In this document: positions 42,689 through 50,619 of the stretch, piece by piece
Layout of the letters: each line of letters opens with the position of its first letter
Position numbering within the stretch: position 1 is the stretch's first letter
Source: an uncultured Selenomonadales bacterium
GTDB lineage: Bacteria; Bacillota; Negativicutes; Selenomonadales; Selenomonadaceae
Direction: 5' to 3'
NCBI GenBank assembly: GCA_946536925.1
Contig: CAMNFC010000002.1
Coordinates: forward strand, 1 to 64,000
Length of the DNA: 64,000 nucleotides
Notes under the pieces: generated by a model
The model's input: only the letters and a program-made list of their open reading frames with translations
The model's database searches: none
Told to the model about the DNA's origin: nothing
Program-made: the position numbers and the translations under genes

Positions 42689-43372
42689 TCAAACTTCGGG
42701 ATTTAGTTCGTTTCCGTACTCTTTCAGGAAAATTTTTTGATATCGGCGATATTTTGGATCGAGGGGCTTTTCTTTGGGGCAATGAATGCACCAAAAATCG
42801 TTTGATTGGTTCGGAATGACGATTTTATAGCCTGCGCGGCTCATTTCTTTGCAAATTGACGTGTCGTAGAGGTGCCAGCCGTCAAATAAGTCTTCTCGCC
42901 AGGTTAAATCGTATTGAGTGGCCAAAAAAAGCCCGTCAACCGCCTCAACGACCTGATAATCGCCTTCAGGCTCGTTGCATTCGGAATCAACGACGCTTTC
43001 GGGCTCGCAAGCGTGCAAAACGCGGCCGTAAGTGCGCAAACCGTCCCACCAAACGCCTGTAGCGGGCAAATTCACGCAACCGATCACTCCGACGACGCCG
43101 ATTGACTTATCGGAGAAAATTTTGAGCAAATCGGCGATCAAATTCTTATTTACGACGAAAGTATCCTGGTGAAGGTAGATTTTGTACTTTGCATTGGAAT
43201 TTTTCATGGCAAAATTGTATCCGGCGGTCATTGAAGCGGCATTTCGCACGTCAATGAACTCTGCGGACATATTTTCGGGGATTTTAAGGTGTTTGAGATA
43301 CAATTTGCACTCATCGTACCACCAATCGCTGTTTACGCAGGTTATAAAGGCGATTTTTCGTTCATCAAGCAA
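42689..43372 (-). CDS. StrF-like family 2 glycosyltransferase domain protein
   Basis: 227-residue protein of the 'glycosyltransferase like' family found in the streptomycin protein StrF. N-terminal 'KIAFITCVNSDWWYDECKLY' (shown as IAFITCVNSDWWYDECKLY), then 'AASMTAGYNFAM' and the DxD-like 'IYLHQDTFV'; 'VDGLFLATQYD' and 'FDGWHLYDTSICKEMSRAGY' are typical. The initiation codon is TTG at 43372, seven bases after GGAGG. It overlaps the upstream ATPase gene by 31 bases. It likely transfers a sugar in surface glycan synthesis; donor and acceptor are unknown. Confidence 0.8.
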   Translation of the reverse strand: MLDERKIAFITCVNSDWWYDECKLYLKHLKIPENMSAEFIDVRNAASMTAGYNFAMKNSNAKYKIYLHQDTFVVNKNLIADLLKIFSDKSIGVVGVIGCVNLPATGVWWDGLRTYGRVLHACEPESVVDSECNEPEGDYQVVEAVDGLFLATQYDLTWREDLFDGWHLYDTSICKEMSRAGYKIVIPNQSNDFWCIHCPKEKPLDPKYRRYQKIFLKEYGNELNPEV

Positions 43373-44523
43373 AATTTTTCCTCCGTTCCATTCAAAACGC
43401 GGCGAACTTCTTTAATCGTCGTCAAACCTGCGCGAATTTTTTCCGTTGCGTCGTCCGCCAAAGTTTTCAAGCCCGACTCAAGCGCAAAATTTTTCATCTC
43501 GTCGAGATTGCGATTATTCCTGATGAGCTGGCGAAAATTTTTGTCGACGCGCAAAATTTCGTGCAAGGCAATTCGTCCGCGATAACCCGTGCCTCTGCAA
43601 TTTTCACAGCCTTTTCCGCCGCAATGAGTACAAATTTTTCTGATCAATCGTTGAGCAACGACGCAATTAAGAGTTGCGGCCAAAAGATACGGTTCCACGC
43701 CCATTTCCAACATTCGGAAGACCGCGCTGCAAGAATCGTTTGCGTGGAGCGTCGTGAAAAGCAAATGACCCGTGAGGGCGGCGCGCACCGCAATTTTTGC
43801 AGTCTCGGCGTCGCGAACCTCCCCGACCATCAAAACGTTGCAATCCATGCGCAACATCGAGCGCAAACCCGCCGCAAAAGTCAAACCCGTCTTCTCGTTG
43901 ACTTGCACCTGGCTGATTCCTTCCACGCGCTGTTCAATCGGATCTTCGAGCGTCATTATCGAGCGCGTCGGCTGATTCAATTCTCTGAGCGCGGCGTAAA
44001 GTGTCGTCGACTTGCCCGAATTCATCGGCCCCGTCAAAATTATCATTCCAGACGCAGAATTTATCATCTGCCGAAAAATTTTTTCGTTCGCCGCAGAAAA
44101 TCCCAGCTCTTTCAAGTTGTGAAGTTCCGACGACAAATTCAACAGTCTGATCGTCAAACTTTCCGCGCCGTCGGAGGGCATGGACGCCACGCGCATTTCC
44201 ACGTTGTCCAGGCGGATTGCTCCGTCCAGCGGCAAGAAAGCGGCCGTCGTGTCCATTCGCGCCAAAATTTTTATCCGCGACGTCAAAGCTTCGGCCAAAT
44301 TGAGCGGCAACGATTGATGAAGTTCTTGCAGTTGCCCGTCGATTCGATAGCGCACGCGCAAAGATTTTTCAAACGGCTCGATGTGCAAATCCGACGCCCG
44401 CATTTTTATCGCGACGTCAAAAAGAAAATTCACCAGCTCGACAATCGCCCGCGACGAGGAGCCCGCAAAGTTGTGCCGCTCCATGTGAATCAATTTTCTT
44501 ATCTGCTCGTCGAAATCGTTCAT
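43342..44523 (-). CDS. GspE/PulE-type secretion or pilus ATPase, short form
   Basis: Hexameric ATPase of type II secretion or type IV pilus assembly. At 393 residues it lacks the long N-terminal docking domain of usual GspE/PilB (about 500-570). Core motifs are present: 'DLHIEPFEKSLRVRYRIDG' (arginine region), Walker A 'TGPMNSGKSTTLYAAL', Asp box 'IMTLEDPIEQRVEG', Walker B 'GLRSMLRMDCNVLMVGEVRD' and His box 'TGHLLFTTLHAND'. The zinc-binding 'CTHCGGKGCENCRGTGYRGR' is intact. Walker A has GPMNSGKS in place of GPTGSGKT. ATG 44523 overlaps the aroE stop (ATGA). No other pilus gene is near. With comEC in the window a role in DNA uptake is possible. Confidence 0.85.
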   Translation of the reverse strand: MNDFDEQIRKLIHMERHNFAGSSSRAIVELVNFLFDVAIKMRASDLHIEPFEKSLRVRYRIDGQLQELHQSLPLNLAEALTSRIKILARMDTTAAFLPLDGAIRLDNVEMRVASMPSDGAESLTIRLLNLSSELHNLKELGFSAANEKIFRQMINSASGMIILTGPMNSGKSTTLYAALRELNQPTRSIMTLEDPIEQRVEGISQVQVNEKTGLTFAAGLRSMLRMDCNVLMVGEVRDAETAKIAVRAALTGHLLFTTLHANDSCSAVFRMLEMGVEPYLLAATLNCVVAQRLIRKICTHCGGKGCENCRGTGYRGRIALHEILRVDKNFRQLIRNNRNLDEMKNFALESGLKTLADDATEKIRAGLTTIKEVRRVLNGTEEKFCLMNEKSPL

Positions 44524-45377
44524 TTTGTCGAGAGAAATTTTTTCAAAGTCTTTTCCATAATTTTCATGTCGGGGAGCTCGCCCGTGTACAGTCGATAAGC
44601 CTCGCGCCCTTGGAGCAAAAGCATCGACAGGCCGTCCAGCGTCGGGTAGCCCAGCTCTTTGGCCGTGCGCAAAAGTTTCGTTTCGACGGGGTTGTAGATG
44701 ATGTCGTAGACGAGTGCACCTTCCGGCAAAAGTTTCAGTTCAACGGGCGGCATGTCGTCAACTTCCGGGAACATTCCAAGCGGCGTCGTGTTGATTAAAA
44801 TGTCCGCGGTCTGAAGCATTTCCTTGAACTCGTCCGAAAGCCAATCGAAGCCTTCAACATTTCCGTAGGACAAAAAATCGTTCGCCAAAGCTTGAGCCTT
44901 TTGCGGGTTGCGCGCGCCGATTGCGACGAATTCGGCACGACGTTTGCATAAGCCCCAAAGAACCGCACGAGCCGCACCGCCTGCACCCAACATCACCGCG
45001 TGACAATCTTCCGGCAAAAAATTCGCTTCGGCCAGAGCAGCCAAAAATCCCGAAACGTCCGTGTTGTAGCCCGTCAACATTCCGCCGTCGTTTACGACCG
45101 TGTTGACCGCGCCGATTACAAGGGCGTCCGCGTCGATGGCGTCCAGATATTTTGCAATAGTCGTTTTGTGCGGAATCGTCACGTTCACGCCGCGAAAGTC
45201 CAAACCTTTAATCGCCTCGACCGCCATGAAAAGTTTTCCCGCGTGAACCTGCAGAGGAATGTAATTGTAGTTGACGAAACCCGCCGCCGTGAAAGCTGCT
45301 TTGTACATTTGCGGCGACAGCGAGTGACCGACGGGGTAGCCCATGATTCCGAAATTTTTTATCTCCAAAGAATTCAT
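44520..45377 (-). CDS. aroE: shikimate dehydrogenase
   Basis: Reduces 3-dehydroshikimate with NADPH in aromatic amino acid synthesis. 285 residues from ATG 45377, eight bases after AAAGGAG. Motifs: 'GIMGYPVGHSLSPQMYKAAF' (substrate Ser pair), 'GVNVTIPHK' (catalytic Lys), 'GYNTDVSGF' (Asp), 'MLGAGGAARAVLWGL' (NADP loop) and 'YDIIYNPVETKLL'. Full length and intact. First gene of the operon aroE-pulE-glycosyltransferase, an unrelated set of functions joined by short overlaps. Confidence 0.95.
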   Translation of the reverse strand: MNSLEIKNFGIMGYPVGHSLSPQMYKAAFTAAGFVNYNYIPLQVHAGKLFMAVEAIKGLDFRGVNVTIPHKTTIAKYLDAIDADALVIGAVNTVVNDGGMLTGYNTDVSGFLAALAEANFLPEDCHAVMLGAGGAARAVLWGLCKRRAEFVAIGARNPQKAQALANDFLSYGNVEGFDWLSDEFKEMLQTADILINTTPLGMFPEVDDMPPVELKLLPEGALVYDIIYNPVETKLLRTAKELGYPTLDGLSMLLLQGREAYRLYTGELPDMKIMEKTLKKFLSTK

Positions 45378-45406
45378 TTCCAAATCTCCTTTCGTTAAGC
45401 GGCGTC

Positions 45407-45435
45407 ATTCTATCACAAGCGGCTTTGAGTGACAA
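45407..45435 (-). promoter_or_regulatory. aroE operon promoter
   Basis: On the minus strand TTGTCA (45435-45430), 17 bases, TAGAAT (45412-45407). Confidence 0.65.
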
Positions 45436-45467
45436 TCAAATTAAGCCGACGGAAATTTTTTTGAAAT

Positions 45468-45482
45468 TGTCCCCGCGGGACA
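45468..45482. promoter_or_regulatory. palindrome between aroE and the zinc-ribbon-like peptide gene
   Basis: Perfect inverted repeat TGTCCC-CGC-GGGACA in the divergent intergenic region. It lies about 30 bases upstream of a TATAAT (45507-45512) that faces the 45553 gene. It could be an operator for either gene. Confidence 0.45.
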
Positions 45483-45552
45483 CCACACGAAAATTTTTTC
45501 GCGCTATAATTCTCCCAAAAGTTTCAAAAATATTTTTCTGGAGGTAATCATC

Positions 45553-45759
45553 TTGAAAAAGTTCGCAGCAATTTCAATCGGAGTTCTCACGGCGTTCCTC
45601 GCAGCGTTCGTCGCGCCTGTTGTCACCGACGCAAATGTTGCACACGCCGCCTTCTACAAATGCAACAAATGCGGGCGCGGCACCAGTGCTTCGAATCCGC
45701 ACAAAGGCAACCAAAGCTGTCCGAAAGGCGGTTCTCATAATTGGGTTCGTGAAGGCTGA
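45553..45759 (+). CDS. small secreted zinc-ribbon-like protein (68 aa)
   Basis: TTG start at 45553 behind GGAGGT. Residues 1-32 form a Sec signal peptide ending 'VAHAA'. The mature part, about 36 residues, is 'YKCNKCGRGTSASNP' followed by 'GNQSCPKGGSHNWVREG'. Its CxxC...C...H arrangement looks like a tiny zinc ribbon. Similar short CxxC/CPxGGxHxW proteins occur widely without assigned function, often without a signal peptide. It has its own TATAAT and a G/C-rich palindrome upstream, and a terminator downstream, so it is a free-standing gene. Its three Cys and one His could alternatively form disulfides outside the cell. Confidence 0.75.
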   Translation: MKKFAAISIGVLTAFLAAFVAPVVTDANVAHAAFYKCNKCGRGTSASNPHKGNQSCPKGGSHNWVREG

Positions 45760-45819
45760 TTAATCAGCGCGCTCGATTCCCTTGCCTTCGACGCGCCAAA
45801 AAATTTTGTTCGAAAAATT

Positions 45820-45852
45820 TCCTCCGTTCATCGCGGGGGATTATTTTTTTTT
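45820..45852 (+). terminator. terminator after the small secreted protein gene
   Basis: TCCTCC (45820-45825) with GGGGGA (45835-45840), one G-T pair, then a T-rich run. Confidence 0.6.
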
Positions 45853-47127
45853 CAGCAGAGAAAAGATTGGAATCAGCCAGAGATACCACGCGGCCAGGAT
45901 TGAAATTTTCGGGGCGGCAACGGGCATCAAAACTATCACGCCGGCTATCGACCAGGGAATCAGAGGCGAAATCACCACGGCGGAATTTTCAATTTGGATC
46001 GCGAAGACTTCCGCGCGCGGCTCAACTTTTTTGCAGAGACGGTGCGTCAACATTATGGCCAGCGTTTGGTTGCAGGCGATCATGCTCGTTAGGACGGCCG
46101 CGATTAAAATTCCCGCGAACGACGAAAATTTTTTTCCGAGGCGCACGAAAAATTTTTCAGGGCGATTCAAAAATCCCGTCGCTTGAAAAATTCCCGCGTA
46201 GCAGCTCGACAGGCAGACGATAGCGATGACGTTTGCCATTGAAAAAATTCCGCCGCCGCTCAAAATTTTTGCAAGCACTTCGTCCGACGGATAAAAGCCG
46301 AACAGCGCGATTTTTATCAGCTCGAAAAAGTTTGCGCCTTGAAAAAAAATTGCGACCGCCGCACACGCCAAAATGCTGGCCGTCATCATCAGCCGAACTT
46401 TTAATTTGAACAGCGACAACACGACGATTAAAATTGCGGGGACGAGCACGAAGAAATTTATCTCGAACGCGCGCGAAAAAATTTCTTTTGCGTCGACGGC
46501 GGAGGCTCCTTCGCCCGCGAAAAAAATTCCCGCCGCCAAATAAAGTGCGCTCGACAAAATCAGCGGGACGATTGAAGTTTTCATCATGCCGACGAGATTT
46601 TTAAAAATGTCCGTGCCGGTGAGAGTCGCAACGAGAAGTGCGCTCGTCGACATCGGCGAACACCTGTCACCCATATAACAGCCCGACAAAATCGCGCCGC
46701 CCGTCAGCCAAATCGGGACGCCCAAGCTGTCGGCCATCGAACCGCAAATAATTCCCATGGTCGCGGCCGTGCCAAACGCCGTGCCCGTCAAAGTCGAGAT
46801 CAATCCGCAAAGCCAAAACGACATGAGCAAAATTATTGCGGGCGAAAAAAAATCTGCCGTGAAAAAAATTATCGCGGGGATGACGCCGGCCGCCCGCCAA
46901 TACGCCGTGACGATTCCGATTAAAATTAAAGTTATCAAAATCGATTTGACGGGGCGCACGCCTTCGAGCCACATGGAAAAAATTTTTCGCGGCGAGTGTC
47001 CGGCTTCGGCGGCGTAAAAAGAAAAAATCATCAGCCCGAAGACCAGCGCGAACAAAATCGACACGCCCGACAAAACGCACGCCAAAAGTGCGGCAGAAAA
47101 AATTCCGAGCAAAAAAATTTCCGTCAT
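45841..47127 (-). CDS. NhaC-family sodium/proton antiporter
   Basis: Inner-membrane exchanger, 428 residues with about eleven hydrophobic segments. Family phrases: 'GVRPVKSILITLILIGIVTA' (about 57-76), 'LTGTAFGTAATMGIICGSMA' (about 118-137), 'GCYMGDRCSPMSTSALLVA' and 'MIACNQTLAIMLTHRL'. These fit NhaC, which exchanges Na+ for H+ and in some relatives malate or lactate. ATG 47127 is used. Convergent with the small secreted gene; alone in its transcript. Confidence 0.88.
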   Translation of the reverse strand: MTEIFLLGIFSAALLACVLSGVSILFALVFGLMIFSFYAAEAGHSPRKIFSMWLEGVRPVKSILITLILIGIVTAYWRAAGVIPAIIFFTADFFSPAIILLMSFWLCGLISTLTGTAFGTAATMGIICGSMADSLGVPIWLTGGAILSGCYMGDRCSPMSTSALLVATLTGTDIFKNLVGMMKTSIVPLILSSALYLAAGIFFAGEGASAVDAKEIFSRAFEINFFVLVPAILIVVLSLFKLKVRLMMTASILACAAVAIFFQGANFFELIKIALFGFYPSDEVLAKILSGGGIFSMANVIAIVCLSSCYAGIFQATGFLNRPEKFFVRLGKKFSSFAGILIAAVLTSMIACNQTLAIMLTHRLCKKVEPRAEVFAIQIENSAVVISPLIPWSIAGVIVLMPVAAPKISILAAWYLWLIPIFSLLKKK

Positions 47128-47197
47128 AAAAATCCTCCCGAAAAAATTTTAGCACTTTCGTCAAGCTTGTGATAAAATCTTCGCGGGAGGTTTTGAA

Positions 47198-48010
47198 ATG
47201 AAGTACAAACTTTTGGCTCTGGACATGGACGGCACGCTTTTGAATTCGGAGAAAAAAATTTCTTCGCGAACGAAGGCTGCCCTCGAAAATCTTTCTGCGC
47301 GGAGAATTTTTATCGTGGCGAGCACGGGTAGAAATTTGGCCGAGCTTTCCGAGTACCGCGACGATTTGAAATCGATGAGCTGCGGGATTTTGATCAGCGG
47401 CGGAATGATTTACGACTTCGTGAACGACGCGCCGATAAAAATTCACGCCATGGACGAGCCGACGATTTTTAAATTGATTGACTTCGGGCTGGAAACTCGC
47501 GCGATGATTCATCTGCACACGATAAAAAAATCCGTCGCCCGCCAAGAAGACATTCAAAACATGGCGGCCTTTGACATGGGCGTCTATCAAAATATGTTCG
47601 ACAAAATTTGTGAACGTTGCGCCGACCCGAAAGAATACGTGCGCTCTCACCCCGGCTCCGTCATCAAGGTCAATCTTTATCACCGCGACAAAATTTCTCG
47701 CGACAAAAATTTCGAGCGAATAAAAAAAATGAATCTGTCGATAAGTTTCGCCGAGGCTTTCAACCTGGAGATGTCGCCCGCGAACATCACGAAGGCTTCC
47801 GGCTTGAAAGAGCTTTGCGATTTTTTGAAAATTGATTTGAGCGAGGCGGTGGCGATTGGTGACGCAGACAACGACCGAGAAATTTTGCAGACGGCGGGCT
47901 TTTCCGTGGCCATGGGAAATTCTTCCGACGAGATAAAAAGTTTGGCGGATCTCGTCACGCTCGACAACGACAACGACGGAGTGGCCGCGGCGATCGAAAA
48001 AATATTTTAA
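47198..48010 (+). CDS. Cof-type HAD phosphatase
   Basis: Cytoplasmic HAD subfamily IIB phosphatase, 270 residues. Motif I 'LLALDMDGTLLNSEKKIS' (Asp10, Asp12 region), motif II 'IVASTGRN', a large C2B cap, the Lys motif near 'NITKASGLKELCDFL' and motif IV 'VAIGDADNDREILQTAGFSV'. ATG 47198 follows GGGAGG. Family members hydrolyse sugar phosphates, pyridoxal phosphate or FMN; the substrate is open. A perfect palindrome lies after its stop. Confidence 0.9.
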   Translation: MKYKLLALDMDGTLLNSEKKISSRTKAALENLSARRIFIVASTGRNLAELSEYRDDLKSMSCGILISGGMIYDFVNDAPIKIHAMDEPTIFKLIDFGLETRAMIHLHTIKKSVARQEDIQNMAAFDMGVYQNMFDKICERCADPKEYVRSHPGSVIKVNLYHRDKISRDKNFERIKKMNLSISFAEAFNLEMSPANITKASGLKELCDFLKIDLSEAVAIGDADNDREILQTAGFSVAMGNSSDEIKSLADLVTLDNDNDGVAAAIEKIF

Positions 48011-48067
48011 ATTGTTTTGTCTTTGCGTGGTGAAAAATTTTTATCGCTTAAAAGCAGACCAGCTGGA

Positions 48068-48084
48068 TGCAACGTCACGTTGCA
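48068..48084. repeat. 17-bp perfect palindrome between HAD and fabF genes
   Basis: TGCAACGT-C-ACGTTGCA, followed by A/T-rich DNA. It lies about 30 bases before the fabF -10 box and 57 bases after the HAD gene stop. It could be a terminator stem with a poor tail, or an operator for fabF. Confidence 0.5.
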
Positions 48085-48115
48085 AAAAATATTTTAAAAA
48101 ATTTTTCCCGCGTGA

Positions 48116-48121
48116 TATAAT
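48116..48121 (+). promoter_or_regulatory. fabF promoter, extended -10
   Basis: TGATATAAT (-10 hexamer at 48116-48121) with a weak TTTAAA 17 bases upstream (48093-48098). Confidence 0.55.
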
Positions 48122-48160
48122 TTGCGTCGAAAAAATTTCAGGCAGAGGAGGCCGATAAAT

Positions 48161-49405
48161 TTGATTCAAGAAAACAGAGTTGTGGTCACGGGTTTGGGCG
48201 TGGTCACTCCAATCGGTATCGGCAAAGAAAATTTTTGGTCGGCGGCCAAAGCCGGCACAAACGGAATCGGCAGGATAACTCGCTTCGACCCGACGGGTTA
48301 CACCTGTCAAATCGCCGGCGAAGTTTTGGATTTCGACCCCGTGCAATTCATCGACAAAAAAGAAACCAAACGCATGGATCGCTACACTCAATTTGCTTTG
48401 GCGGCGGCGCGGCTGGCACTCGACGACGCGAACTTAAAAAATTTTGACAGCTCTCGTGCGGGAGTTTTCGTCGGCGCGGGTATCGGCGGAATGGAAACTC
48501 TGCACAATCAATACGAAAAACTTTTCACCAAGGGTCCTTCGCGAATCAGTCCGTTCTTTATCCCGATGATGATTGCGAACATGGCCGCGGGCAACATCGC
48601 CATTGCCTTCAAACTTCAAGGACCTTGCGAATGTATCGTGACGGCCTGCGCTTCGGGAACAAATTCAATCGGCGACGCATACCGCTCGATTCAGCGCGGC
48701 GAGGCTGACGTGATGTTGGCGGGCGGCTCCGAGGCTGCGATTTCTCCTGCGGGCGTTGCGGGTTTTGCGTCCATGAAAGCTCTTTGCTCCGACCACAACG
48801 ACGACCCGGCTCACGCGTCCCGTCCGTTTGATAAAAATCGTTCGGGCTTTGTCATGGGCGAAGGTGCCGGAATTGTCGTCCTGGAAAAATTGGAACACGC
48901 TCTGGAGCGCGGCGCACACATCTACGCGGAAATCGTCGGCTACGGCAGAAACGACGACGCTTATCACATCACCACGCCCGCGCCCGGCGGCACAACTCAA
49001 GCAAAATGTATGCAGCTCGCGCTCGAAGACGCAAACCTCAAGCCCGAAGACATCGACTACATTAACGCCCACGGAACGTCAACGCAATTCAATGACCGCG
49101 GCGAAACCGAAGCCATTAAAATTCTTTTCGGCGACCACGCAAAAAATCTGGCCGTCTCGTCGACAAAATCAATGACGGGGCACATGCTCGGCGCGGCCGG
49201 AGGTGTCGAAGCGGTCGCAACCGTTCTTTCAATCGAAGAAAACATCGTTCACCCCACAATCAACTACGAAACGCAAGACGAAGGCTTGGATTTGAATTAC
49301 GTGCCCAATTTCGCCCAAAAAAAACAAATTTTCGCCGCGCTGACAAATTCTTTCGGCTTCGGCGGACACAATGCGTGCCTGGCCTTCAAAAAATTCGTCG
49401 AATGA
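48161..49405 (+). CDS. fabF: beta-ketoacyl-ACP synthase II
   Basis: Condensing enzyme of type II fatty acid synthesis. 414 residues from TTG 48161, ten bases after GAGGAGG. Catalytic Cys in 'IVTACASGTNSIGDAYRSI', first His in 'INAHGTSTQFNDRGET', second His in 'KSMTGHMLGAAGGVEA', and 'TNSFGFGGHNACLAF' near the end. All active-site residues are intact. It stands alone, away from other fab genes, with its own promoter and terminator. Confidence 0.95.
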   Translation: MIQENRVVVTGLGVVTPIGIGKENFWSAAKAGTNGIGRITRFDPTGYTCQIAGEVLDFDPVQFIDKKETKRMDRYTQFALAAARLALDDANLKNFDSSRAGVFVGAGIGGMETLHNQYEKLFTKGPSRISPFFIPMMIANMAAGNIAIAFKLQGPCECIVTACASGTNSIGDAYRSIQRGEADVMLAGGSEAAISPAGVAGFASMKALCSDHNDDPAHASRPFDKNRSGFVMGEGAGIVVLEKLEHALERGAHIYAEIVGYGRNDDAYHITTPAPGGTTQAKCMQLALEDANLKPEDIDYINAHGTSTQFNDRGETEAIKILFGDHAKNLAVSSTKSMTGHMLGAAGGVEAVATVLSIEENIVHPTINYETQDEGLDLNYVPNFAQKKQIFAALTNSFGFGGHNACLAFKKFVE

Positions 49406-49432
49406 TAAAAAAATCGACTTGAAAGGAAATTT

Positions 49433-49460
49433 TTCCCGTCAAAGCGGCGGGAATTTTTTT
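49433..49460 (+). terminator. fabF terminator
   Basis: Arms TTCCCG (49433-49438) and CGGGAA (49448-49453), then a T-run. Confidence 0.8.
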
Positions 49461-49473
49461 TGGAGGAAAAATT

Positions 49474-50091
49474 ATGGACGAAATTAAAATCATAAGAAGC
49501 GAATACGTGACCTCGGCGGTGAGCAAAAAAACTTGCCCCGAAGAAATTTTGCCGGAAATTGTTTTCGTCGGTCGCTCGAACGTCGGCAAGTCCTCGCTGA
49601 TAAATTCTCTGACGAACAGAAAATCTTTGGCGCGAACGAGCGGCACGCCCGGCAAAACTCAGACGATAAATTTTTTTCGCGTGACGTTGAAACTTCCCGC
49701 TGACGAGAGCCGCGAAATTTTTTTTGTCGATCTGCCCGGCTACGGCTACGCAAAAACTTCCAAGACGAACAGAAAACTTTGGGCGAAATTCATCGACGAA
49801 TATCTTTCGAGCCGCCGCGACATAAAATTTGTCTGCCAGCTCATCGACATGCGCCACGAGCCCCAAGAGAGCGATTTGAAATCTTTTGCCGGCCTCGTCG
49901 AAAAAAATTTGCCCGTGCTAATCGTGGCGACCAAGTCAGACAAAATCGGCAAGACGCAGCGACAAAAACATCTCGACGCGATAAAAAAATCTTTGGGCGT
50001 CGACGATGAATCCGTGCTACCCTACTCGTCGACAAAAAATGAAGGCCGTTCAGAATTGCTTGACGTTATCGCAAACTCTTTGATAAAATAA
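49474..50091 (+). CDS. engB: ribosome biogenesis GTPase (EngB/YsxC)
   Basis: Small GTPase for 50S subunit assembly, 205 residues. G1 'FVGRSNVGKSSLINSL' (residues about 29-44), G2 'RTSGTPGKTQTINFF', G3 'FVDLPGYGYAK', G4 'VATKSDK', G5 near 'LPYSSTKNEG'. ATG 49474 follows TGGAGG. Probably co-transcribed with the ahbAB genes 54 bases downstream, since no terminator lies between. Confidence 0.95.
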   Translation: MDEIKIIRSEYVTSAVSKKTCPEEILPEIVFVGRSNVGKSSLINSLTNRKSLARTSGTPGKTQTINFFRVTLKLPADESREIFFVDLPGYGYAKTSKTNRKLWAKFIDEYLSSRRDIKFVCQLIDMRHEPQESDLKSFAGLVEKNLPVLIVATKSDKIGKTQRQKHLDAIKKSLGVDDESVLPYSSTKNEGRSELLDVIANSLIK

Positions 50092-50145
50092 TCGCAGAAA
50101 ATTTTGCGCCGTTGAGCGTTGTGCGGCGCAGAGGGAGAGTTTGAA

Positions 50146-50604
50146 ATGACGAGGCTTTCAACTTTCGACAAAGCACTGCTCAATCTTTTGCAGGGCTCCA
50201 TCCCGATTTGTTCGCACCCGTTCGCGGAAATGGCAAACCGTTTGGGCACGGACGAAGAAACGCTTTTGATACGGTTGCGCGAACTGAAGGCGGCGGGTTT
50301 TCTTCGGCGAATCGGGACGTTCTTTGATTCAAATCGGCTGGGCTATCAAGGGACGCTCGTGGCTCTCAAAGTCGCTCCGTCGGAACTTTGCGCGGTGGCC
50401 GAGGCAGTCAATCGATATCCGGGCGCAACACACAATTACGAGCGCGAAGGAGCCTACAATCTTTGGTTCACTCTTTTAACGCCGAACGCACAATACGAAT
50501 CGAAAATTTTGGCGGAGATCGGAAAACTGCGCGGCGTGGAAGAAATGCTCAAGCTCAAAGCGAACAAGAAGTACAAAATCAACGTGCAGTTCAAATTGAT
50601 GTGA
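50146..50604 (+). CDS. ahbA: siroheme decarboxylase subunit AhbA (Lrp/AsnC-like)
   Basis: One subunit of the enzyme turning siroheme into didecarboxysiroheme in the alternative heme pathway. 152 residues from ATG 50146 after GGGAGAG. An N-terminal winged helix ('STFDKALLNLLQGSIPICSH', 'RLGTDEETLLIRLRELKAAG', 'RRIGTFFDSNRLGYQGTLVA') is followed by an AsnC-type ligand domain with 'GATHNYEREGAYNLWFTL', which bears the His and Tyr of the family. The paired second subunit follows 15 bases later. Without the pair it would be called an Lrp/AsnC regulator. Confidence 0.88.
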   Translation: MTRLSTFDKALLNLLQGSIPICSHPFAEMANRLGTDEETLLIRLRELKAAGFLRRIGTFFDSNRLGYQGTLVALKVAPSELCAVAEAVNRYPGATHNYEREGAYNLWFTLLTPNAQYESKILAEIGKLRGVEEMLKLKANKKYKINVQFKLM

Positions 50605-50619
50605 CGCGGAGGGAAGGAG

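Noticed and set aside
45553-45759. The Cys-containing secreted peptide as the missing SCIFF precursor
   Set aside because: It has only three Cys, a Sec signal peptide and no CxxxCxxxC clustering.
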